DNA of 12,793 bases from UBA660 sp046704245 (GTDB taxonomy: Bacteria > Bacillota_I > Bacilli_A > RF39 > UBA660): NCBI GenBank assembly GCA_046704245.1, contig JBJKSD010000031.1:1-12793 (forward strand). The letters run 5' to 3'. A program made the translations under genes and the position numbers. Shown here in pieces: positions 1-5,280 of this stretch. How positions within the stretch are numbered: the stretch's first letter is position 1; each line of letters opens with the position of its first letter. The notes beneath the pieces are model-generated. The model did not search any database, was not told the origin of the DNA, and saw nothing but the letters and a program-made list of their open reading frames with translations.

Positions 1-826
1 ACCTATTATTATTGATAAGAAAGCTGATCATGATACTATCAAATATTTATTACAATTAAGTGATAGTAATAAAATTGAAACTGTATTAATGAAACACAAC
101 TATGGTAATAGCCTTTGTATATCGACACAAGTGGGTTGTAATATGGGATGTACCTTCTGTGAAAGCGGCCGTTTAAAAAAAGTTAGAAATTTAGCAGTAC
201 ATGAAATGGTCTTACAAGTTATTATTATGGAAAGAGAGTTAAATGAAAGAATCTCTCATATTGTTATCATGGGTATAGGTGAACCATTTGATAACTATGA
301 TAATGTTATAAAGTTTATTAGAATAATAAACGAGAATAAAGGTTTAAATATAGGAGCTCGCCATATAACAATATCTACTTGTGGTTTAATACCTAAGATA
401 GAACAATTTATGGAAGAAGACTTTCAAGTTAATCTAGCTATTAGTTTGCATGCTCCAAGTGATATAATTAGAGATAAGTTAATGCCTATTAATAAAGTAT
501 ATAAAATAAATGATTTAATTGATATTATTAAAAAATATATTAAAAAAACTAATCGAAGGGTTACTTTTGAATATATAATGTTGTATGATATAAATGATAG
601 TGAAAAAGAAGCTATAGCCTTAGCTAATTTATTAAAAGGTATAAATTCATATGTTAATTTAATACCTTATAATGAAACTAGTAATATCAATTTTAAGAAA
701 AGTAGTAAAGAACGCATCTTAAAATTTTATGATATATTAAAAAAGAATAAAATAAATGTAACAATAAGAAGGGAATTCGGTTCTAATATTGATGCTGCTT
801 GTGGTCAATTAAGATCAAAACACTAG
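1..826 (+). CDS. rlmN: Dual-specificity rRNA/tRNA adenine C2 methyltransferase RlmN (5' partial)
   Basis: This is a radical SAM enzyme that methylates C2 of A2503 in 23S rRNA and, in characterised members, A37 of some tRNAs. The frame is open from base 2. The residues before the ATG at 89 (ending IETVLM) match the usual RlmN lead-in, so that ATG is internal and the true start lies outside the window. Numbering from that internal Met, the 4Fe-4S cluster cysteines are C17, C21 and C24 (GCNMGCTFC). C10 is the mobile catalytic cysteine (SLCISTQ) and C238 is the methyl-carrying cysteine in DIDAACGQL. The spacing matches E. coli C118/C125/C129/C132/C355. The GIGEP SAM-binding motif is also present. 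Cfr is less likely because the sequence after the cluster reads like RlmN (KKVRNL). It leads a tight co-directional run; prpC starts 10 bases after its TAG stop, and that stop overlaps prpC's ribosome-binding site. Confidence 0.95.
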   Translation, partial: PIIIDKKADHDTIKYLLQLSDSNKIETVLMKHNYGNSLCISTQVGCNMGCTFCESGRLKKVRNLAVHEMVLQVIIMERELNERISHIVIMGIGEPFDNYDNVIKFIRIINENKGLNIGARHITISTCGLIPKIEQFMEEDFQVNLAISLHAPSDIIRDKLMPINKVYKINDLIDIIKKYIKKTNRRVTFEYIMLYDINDSEKEAIALANLLKGINSYVNLIPYNETSNINFKKSSKERILKFYDILKKNKINVTIRREFGSNIDAACGQLRSKH

Positions 827-836
827 GAGGATTATA

Positions 837-1577
837 ATGGAGACATTTTATTTAACAGATGCTGGTAAAGTACGAGAACATAACGAAGATAGTGTCATTA
901 TTGTTAAAAATAAAAGTGATGAATATTTAATGACGGTATCTGATGGTATGGGAGGGCACTCTAATGGTGAAGTGGCATCATCTCTTGCTATTATGCATTT
1001 AGCTAAAGATTTTAAAAATCGTAAAAGTATAGGTACTAAAGCTGAAGCTGTCAATTGGTTAAAAGCTAACGTTGATGAAATTAATTATGAGATATGTAAA
1101 TATATTGAAAATAATGCTGTAAGTAAAGGTATGGGAGCTACTTTAGTTGTAGCTATTCTAACTAAAGATTATTTATTATTTGGTAATATTGGTGATAGTG
1201 CTGGTTTTGTATTAAAAAGTAATAAATTACATAAAGTTACTCATGACCATACTTTAGTCAATTTATTAGTTTCAACTGGTGAATTAACTGAAGAACAAGC
1301 TAAAGAACATCCACGCAAGAATGTATTGATGAAAGCTTTAGGAGCTAGTAACCCAATCGAAATGGATATATTTGATGTCGATATTGATGTTGAAGCTATT
1401 TTATTATGTAGTGATGGATTAACTAGTATGGTATCTGAAGAACAAATAGAAAGAGTTTTAAATAGTGATATTGATATTGAAGAAAAGGTCATAAGATTGA
1501 TTAAGAAGAGTAATAACCGAGGGGGTACTGACAATATTTCAATCGCATATTTGATTAGGAAAAGTGGTGAAGAATAA
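837..1577 (+). CDS. prpC: PP2C-type Ser/Thr protein phosphatase PrpC/Stp
   Basis: This metal-dependent (Mn/Mg) cytoplasmic phosphatase removes phosphate from Ser/Thr residues. It is the partner that opposes the PrkC kinase encoded next to it. The 246 residues are close to the roughly 250 usual for the family. PP2C motifs appear in order: G-KVREHNED with metal ligand D18, DGMGGH at 36-41 (D36), GDS at 119-121, SDG at 192-194 (D193) and GGTDNIS with D232. The position after GDS, often Arg in bacterial homologues, is Ala here. A strong AGGAGG site at 825-830 precedes the ATG by 6 bases and overlaps the rlmN stop. The TAA stop shares its last A with the prkC ATG (TAATG), which suggests translational coupling. 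No transmembrane segment is seen. Confidence 0.95.
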   Translation: METFYLTDAGKVREHNEDSVIIVKNKSDEYLMTVSDGMGGHSNGEVASSLAIMHLAKDFKNRKSIGTKAEAVNWLKANVDEINYEICKYIENNAVSKGMGATLVVAILTKDYLLFGNIGDSAGFVLKSNKLHKVTHDHTLVNLLVSTGELTEEQAKEHPRKNVLMKALGASNPIEMDIFDVDIDVEAILLCSDGLTSMVSEEQIERVLNSDIDIEEKVIRLIKKSNNRGGTDNISIAYLIRKSGEE

Positions 1578-3319
1578 TGGTATCAAAGGGGCAACGAATT
1601 AGTGATCGCTATGAAATAATTAGAAATATTGGCGAAGGTGGTATGGCTAATGTTTATTTAGCGCGTGATATTATCCTTGATCGTGAAGTAGCCATAAAAA
1701 TATTACGAGGTGATTTAGCGTCTGATGAAAAGTTTGTGCGTCGTTTTCAACGTGAAGCTTTATCAGCTAGTAGTTTATCACATCCTAATATTGTTGAAAT
1801 ATACGATGTTGGTGAAGATGATGGCCAATATTATATTGTTATGGAATATATTAAAGAAGGTAAAACTTTAAAGAGTTTACTTAAACGAAGAGGATATTTA
1901 ACAGTACCAGAAGTAATTGATATTATGTTGCAACTTACTGATGGTGTAGCCCACGCGCATGATTCTTATATTATTCATCGTGATATTAAACCCCAAAATA
2001 TATTAATCTTAGAAAATGGTTTAGTTAAAATAGCTGATTTTGGTATTGCTATTGCCTTAAACAATTCCCAATTAACCCAAACTAACTCGGTTATGGGATC
2101 AGTTCATTATCTATCACCAGAACAAGCTAGTGGTAAAGGATGTACAATTAAGAGTGATATATATTCTTTAGGTATTATTATGTATGAGCTATTGACTGGT
2201 AAATTACCATTTAAAGGTGAAAATGCTATTGAAATTGCTTTAAAACAATTAAAGGATCAAATGCCTAATATAAGAAAACAAATAGCTGATATCCCTCAAA
2301 GTATTGAAAATATTATTTTAAAAGCAACTGCTAAGAATCCTAAAAATAGATATAATGATGCTAGGGAAATGTATGATGATTTAAAAACCGCTCTCGACGA
2401 AGAGAAGTTAAATGAACCAAGACACGTATATAAATATTTAGAACATGACATAGAAGAGACCAAAGTAATGCCCGCTGTTCAATTAGGAAAAACCCATGAA
2501 AAAGCAAAAGAAGAACCAGTTGTAAAACAGATTGCAGGTGACGATATGGAAAAACACAGTAAGTTAGCTATTACCTTAGTAACATTGTTTGTTGGATTAT
2601 TAACCCTATTAGGTATAGGATTATTAGTATTCCCATACTTTACTCAAGTACCAGATGTTAAAATACCTGATGTATCTAATAGAACCGTTGTCGATGCCGA
2701 AAAGTTATTAAAGAATAAAGGCTTTAAGGTAGCCTTAGAAACCAAGAAAATTGATAGTGATACAATTATTGAAGGTAATATTGTTAAAACAAGTCCCGAG
2801 ATCGGTAGAACAGTTAAAAAAGGCACTAAAATTACCCTATATGAATCAACAGGGACTAAATATATTGAATTAGAAAACTATGTTGATAAAAATTATTTAG
2901 AAGTTAAATCGTTATTAGAAAATGTCTATGGCTTATATGTTTTAGTTGAAAAGAAAGATGTCGATGATCCCGATGAATATGATAAAGAAACTATTATTGA
3001 ACAAGATCCAATAGAAGGTACTAAATTAACTAAAGGTGATACTATTGTCTTATATATACCTAACATAGTAGAACGTTATCCAGATTTTGTAGGTGAAGGA
3101 TGGACTCTAACTGATATTGAAGCTTTTGCTGATAAATATGAACTAGATTTAACTGTTGAATATCAAGTTACTTCTTCTGTTGAACCAGGTACTATTTTAA
3201 GTCAAACTAGAGCCAAAGATACTGTTATTATTAAAGGCACAACCCTAAAAGTAGTAGTAGCTATCGAACCAGAACCAGTACCTGAAGAACCGATACCAGA
3301 AGAACCAGTTGAACAGTAG
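1577..3319 (+). CDS. prkC: PASTA-domain Ser/Thr protein kinase PrkC/Stk
   Basis: This is a membrane-anchored Hanks-type kinase. Family members sense peptidoglycan fragments or lipid II through extracellular PASTA repeats and phosphorylate cell-wall, translation and GTPase targets; in Bacillus PrkC also acts in germination. The kinase domain spans about residues 12-275. It has the glycine loop GEGGMANV (19-26), catalytic K41, HRDIKPQN with D136 and N141, DFG at 154-156 and SPE at 180-182. The activation loop is rich in Thr and Ser (T167, T169, S171). A hydrophobic membrane span lies at about 329-353. Three PASTA repeats follow at about 361-425, 426-494 and 497-563, then a Pro/Glu-rich tail (563-580). 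The length of 580 is slightly shorter than Bacillus PrkC, which also has three repeats. The start overlaps the prpC stop by 1 base. Confidence 0.96.
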   Translation: MVSKGQRISDRYEIIRNIGEGGMANVYLARDIILDREVAIKILRGDLASDEKFVRRFQREALSASSLSHPNIVEIYDVGEDDGQYYIVMEYIKEGKTLKSLLKRRGYLTVPEVIDIMLQLTDGVAHAHDSYIIHRDIKPQNILILENGLVKIADFGIAIALNNSQLTQTNSVMGSVHYLSPEQASGKGCTIKSDIYSLGIIMYELLTGKLPFKGENAIEIALKQLKDQMPNIRKQIADIPQSIENIILKATAKNPKNRYNDAREMYDDLKTALDEEKLNEPRHVYKYLEHDIEETKVMPAVQLGKTHEKAKEEPVVKQIAGDDMEKHSKLAITLVTLFVGLLTLLGIGLLVFPYFTQVPDVKIPDVSNRTVVDAEKLLKNKGFKVALETKKIDSDTIIEGNIVKTSPEIGRTVKKGTKITLYESTGTKYIELENYVDKNYLEVKSLLENVYGLYVLVEKKDVDDPDEYDKETIIEQDPIEGTKLTKGDTIVLYIPNIVERYPDFVGEGWTLTDIEAFADKYELDLTVEYQVTSSVEPGTILSQTRAKDTVIIKGTTLKVVVAIEPEPVPEEPIPEEPVEQ

Positions 3320-3328
3320 AGGTAATAT

Positions 3329-4165
3329 ATGCAAGGACAAATAATTAAATTAATAAGTAATAATTATTATGTTAGATATAATAAAGAAATTATACTATGT
3401 AAAATTAGAGGGCGTTTTAAATTAGATAATATCACCCCTCTAGTTGGTGATTATGTTGAATTTGATTTACATGATAAAGTCATAGATAAAATATTACCAA
3501 GAAAAAACGAACTAGTAAGACCTCCGATTAGTAATATTGATCAAGCTATGATTATTATAAGTGTTAAAGAACCAGCCTTTTCACCGCTATTATTAGATAA
3601 GTTATTAGTAATTATATCTTATAATAATATTAAACCCATTATTTGTTTTACTAAATTAGATTTACTAACTGATATTAATGATAAAAAACAAATAAGAAAG
3701 TATATGAATTATTATAAAAAGATAGGTTATCCAGTATATACTAATAAACAATTATTTAGAATAAAACATCTCTTTAAAAATAAGGTGACCGTCTTTACTG
3801 GTCAAAGTGGTGTTGGTAAGTCATCGTTATTAAATACTATTAATAAAAAACTAAACCTTCAGACTGCTCCTATATCTAGTGCTTTAGGGCGCGGTAAACA
3901 CACTACTAGACATGTTGAATTATTAACATTAAAAGGTGGTTTAGTAGCTGATACCCCAGGTTTCTCAGCCCTCGATTTAGATAATATATCAAACGAAGAT
4001 ATAAGAGATAATTTTATTGAATTTAATAAATATAAAGATCAATGTGAATACCGTAACTGTCTACATCAAAATGAACCTAATTGTACTATTAAAGAATTAG
4101 TAGATAAAGGTATAATATTACCTTCACGTTACGATAGTTATCTTAAATTAATAGATCATAAATAG
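3329..4165 (+). CDS. rsgA: Ribosome small-subunit GTPase RsgA (YloQ/CpgA)
   Basis: This circularly permuted GTPase binds the 30S subunit late in its assembly; in Bacillus its homologue is a phosphorylation target of PrkC. The 278 residues show an N-terminal OB fold (about 1-62) and then GTPase motifs in permuted order. G4 is TKLD (108-111), G1 is GQSGVGKSS (158-166), a G2-like GKHTTRH lies at 189-195, and G3 is DTPG (208-211). A C-terminal zinc knuckle has C239, C244, H246 and C252, the family's Cys-Cys-His-Cys pattern. The start follows the prkC TAG by 9 bases and has a GAGGT ribosome-binding site at 3319-3323. The opening MQGQIIKLISNNYYV matches the expected N terminus. It is very probably in the prpC-prkC transcript, as in Bacillus. 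Confidence 0.95.
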   Translation: MQGQIIKLISNNYYVRYNKEIILCKIRGRFKLDNITPLVGDYVEFDLHDKVIDKILPRKNELVRPPISNIDQAMIIISVKEPAFSPLLLDKLLVIISYNNIKPIICFTKLDLLTDINDKKQIRKYMNYYKKIGYPVYTNKQLFRIKHLFKNKVTVFTGQSGVGKSSLLNTINKKLNLQTAPISSALGRGKHTTRHVELLTLKGGLVADTPGFSALDLDNISNEDIRDNFIEFNKYKDQCEYRNCLHQNEPNCTIKELVDKGIILPSRYDSYLKLIDHK

Positions 4166-4175
4166 GAGTGTTATT

Positions 4176-4814
4176 ATGAAAGTATCTATCTCTCTTTTAT
4201 CAATAAAAGATAATATAATAAATAAAGTCAAAGAATTAGATAAAACTGATGCTGACTATATTCATATTGATGTCATGGATGGTAAGTTTGTACCTAATAA
4301 AGCTTTTACTTTTGGTGAAGTAAAAAAATTTGTTAAATATATATCTAAAAAGTTAGATGTCCATCTAATGGTAAACGATCCCGATAAATATATTGAAGCA
4401 TATGCTCTTTTAAATGTTGATTTTATTACTATCCACTGTGAAATAGATAATGTTAATAATTATATAGATAAGATTAAACAATATGGTCTAAGAGGTGGAC
4501 TATCTATCAATCCAGAAACTAATATCAAAGAAATATTTCCTAATCTAGATAAAATAGACTTAGTGTTAGTAATGTCGGTTCATCCTGGTAGAGGTGGCCA
4601 ATTATTTATGGGTTCTTCAATAAATAAAATAAAAACTTTAAAAGAAGAAATAACTAAACGCCACTTAAATGTTCAAATAGAAGTAGATGGTGGTATAAAT
4701 GATGAAACTGCAATTCTATGTAAAGAAGCAGGAGCTGACATCTTAGTATCAGGTTCATATATAACTAATGATAATAATTATCAAGATAAAATAGACCAAT
4801 TAAAAAATAACTAA
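4176..4814 (+). CDS. rpe: Ribulose-phosphate 3-epimerase
   Basis: This TIM-barrel enzyme interconverts D-ribulose 5-phosphate and D-xylulose 5-phosphate in the pentose phosphate pathway, in the cytoplasm. The 212 residues are near the family's usual 215-225. The metal and catalytic residues are visible: H30 and D32 in HIDVMDG, H63 in HLMV, and D171 in EVDGGI. The phosphate-binding loops MSVHPGRGGQLF (133-144) and SGSYI (192-196) are present. The N-terminal ISLLS replaces the more usual PSILSAD strand, so the substrate-side serine region is diverged; an allulose-6-phosphate or related epimerase cannot be excluded. The position after rsgA is the same as in Bacillus and favours rpe. An AGGAG site lies at 4164-4168, and the gene ends inside its own terminator hairpin. 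Confidence 0.93.
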   Translation: MKVSISLLSIKDNIINKVKELDKTDADYIHIDVMDGKFVPNKAFTFGEVKKFVKYISKKLDVHLMVNDPDKYIEAYALLNVDFITIHCEIDNVNNYIDKIKQYGLRGGLSINPETNIKEIFPNLDKIDLVLVMSVHPGRGGQLFMGSSINKIKTLKEEITKRHLNVQIEVDGGINDETAILCKEAGADILVSGSYITNDNNYQDKIDQLKNN

Positions 4815-4830
4815 TTTTAGTTATTTTTTT
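4802..4830 (+). terminator. Rho-independent terminator after rpe
   Basis: An inverted repeat pairs 4802-4813 with 4818-4829 (12 bp, 4-base loop), and the 3' arm is a run of T. The rpe stop codon lies inside the hairpin. It probably ends the rlmN-rpe transcript, though A/T-only closure at the base makes it weak and read-through into spoVM is possible. Confidence 0.7.
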
Positions 4831-4854
4831 AATTCGACATAATATAATTTTAAA

Positions 4855-4861
4855 AAGGGGG
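4855..4861 (+). promoter_or_regulatory. Strong ribosome-binding site of spoVM
   Basis: AAGGGGG lies 7 bases before the ATG at 4869. So strong a site in front of a 26-codon frame supports this short frame being translated. A TATAAT at 4843-4848 would place the transcript start almost on this site, so it is not claimed as the promoter. Confidence 0.75.
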
Positions 4862-4868
4862 AATTACA

Positions 4869-4949
4869 ATGAACTTTTTTGCTATCAAGGTCCCTAGTTG
4901 TGTTTCTAAAGTAATAACATTTTTATTTAAACCATTTACAAAAAAGTAA
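4869..4949 (+). CDS. spoVM: Stage V sporulation peptide SpoVM
   Basis: This 26-residue peptide begins MNFFAIKVPS and ends KPFTKK. Bacillus SpoVM is also 26 residues and also begins M-x-F-x-x-I-K-[LV]-P. Here the conserved F3, I6, K7 and P9 are in register, followed by an amphipathic stretch (about 12-23) and a basic tail. In Bacillus, SpoVM recognises the convex forespore membrane, anchors the SpoIVA coat basement layer and inhibits FtsH. The assignment rests on exact length, the IK-x-P motif, a strong ribosome-binding site, and location between rpe and an oppositely oriented rpmB, the same neighbourhood as in Bacillus (where thiN also intervenes). The middle of the peptide (SCVSK) is diverged from Bacillus. 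It implies a sporulation pathway in this organism, but no other sporulation gene is in view. Confidence 0.82.
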   Translation: MNFFAIKVPSCVSKVITFLFKPFTKK

Positions 4950-4980
4950 TAAAAAAGTACTTTAAAAGTACTTTTTTATT
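4948..4980. terminator. Bidirectional terminator between spoVM and rpmB
   Basis: A perfect 15-bp inverted repeat pairs 4948-4962 with 4966-4980 around a 3-base loop (TAA). The core is AAAAAAGTACTT/AAGTACTTTTTT, giving a U tract for either strand. It can end both the rightward spoVM and the leftward rpmB transcripts. It overlaps the spoVM stop codon at its left edge and contains the rpmB stop codon. Confidence 0.85.
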
Positions 4981-5146
4981 TTTTATCTTGCTTATTCTTT
5001 TTTGCTTCTCTAACAGATACTAATACCTTTTTACCATTACTAATTATTTGTTGTAAATTTAATTTTTGTTTCTTTCTAGTTGCATTTAAAGCATGAGAAC
5101 GATTATTACCAAACAAAGGTTTTCTAGCTGTTGCCTTTTTAGCCAT
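4976..5146 (-). CDS. rpmB: 50S ribosomal protein L28
   Basis: This frame encodes a 56-residue basic protein of the large ribosomal subunit. The signature GNNRSHALN lies at 13-21, followed by the basic TRKKQKLNLQ stretch (23-32), then NGKKVLVSVREAKK (37-50), which matches the C-terminal strand and helix of L28. It is shorter than the 62-residue Bacillus protein. The usual N-terminal C-x-x-TGK segment is replaced by ATARKPLF, so it is a cysteine-free form. AAGGAGGG (complement of 5153-5160) lies 6 bases before the ATG. It is the only gene on the minus strand here and is convergent with spoVM, as in Bacillus. It has its own promoter and shares a terminator with spoVM. Confidence 0.93.
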   Translation of the reverse strand: MAKKATARKPLFGNNRSHALNATRKKQKLNLQQIISNGKKVLVSVREAKKNKQDKK

Positions 5147-5165
5147 TTTTGTCCCTCCTTACAAG

Positions 5166-5181
5166 TGTTTCACGTGAATAT
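5166..5181. promoter_or_regulatory. parS-like palindrome over the rpmB transcription start
   Basis: TGTTTCACGTGAATAT matches the ParB/Spo0J parS consensus TGTTTCACGTGAAACA at its first 13 bases and differs in the last three. The perfect palindromic core TTCACGTGAA (5169-5178) sits at about +1 of the predicted rpmB promoter. It could be a degenerate parS or an operator for an unknown repressor. Confidence 0.45.
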
Positions 5182-5182
5182 A

Positions 5183-5211
5183 ACTTTATCATATTATATG
5201 GCTTTAGTCAA
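5183..5211 (-). promoter_or_regulatory. Sigma-A promoter of rpmB
   Basis: On the minus strand, TTGACT (-35, complement of 5206-5211) is 17 bases from TAAAGT (-10, complement of 5183-5188), with an extended -10 TG in TGATAAAGT. Transcription would start near 5176, leaving about 30 bases of leader containing the ribosome-binding site. Confidence 0.7.
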
Positions 5212-5223
5212 ACAATTTAAGTA

Positions 5224-5254
5224 TTGATTCTTATCAAAACGACAAAAATATAGT
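5224..5254 (+). promoter_or_regulatory. Possible dnaE promoter
   Basis: TTGATT (5224-5229) and TATAGT (5249-5254) have a long 19-base spacer. An overlapping TAAAAT (5254-5259) is an alternative -10. Either places the start about 15-20 bases before the ATG, just upstream of AAGGAGG (5268-5274). The -35 boxes for rpmB and dnaE are back to back, 12 bases apart. Confidence 0.4.
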
Positions 5255-5280
5255 AAAATAGAATTATAAGGAGGTATATT

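Noticed and set aside
89..91. ATG as the start of rlmN
   Set aside because: The upstream codons from base 2 are open and encode the expected RlmN segment ending IETVLM, and there is no ribosome-binding site before it.
848..2826. Minus-strand open frames at 848-1054, 1241-1534 and 2644-2826
   Set aside because: They lie fully inside prpC and prkC, which have strong family motifs. Their proteins resemble nothing recognisable and are explained by A/T-biased codon use.
3263..3316. Pro/Glu-rich repeats at the prkC 3' end as a DNA repeat element
   Set aside because: It is a short low-complexity protein tail (EPEPVPEEPIPEEP), common at the end of PASTA kinases, not a separate repeat.
4838..4848. 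Sigma-E-like (CATAATAT) or sigma-A (TATAAT) promoter for spoVM
   Set aside because: No convincing -35 partner is seen at the right distance, and the region is A/T-rich enough to give such strings by chance.
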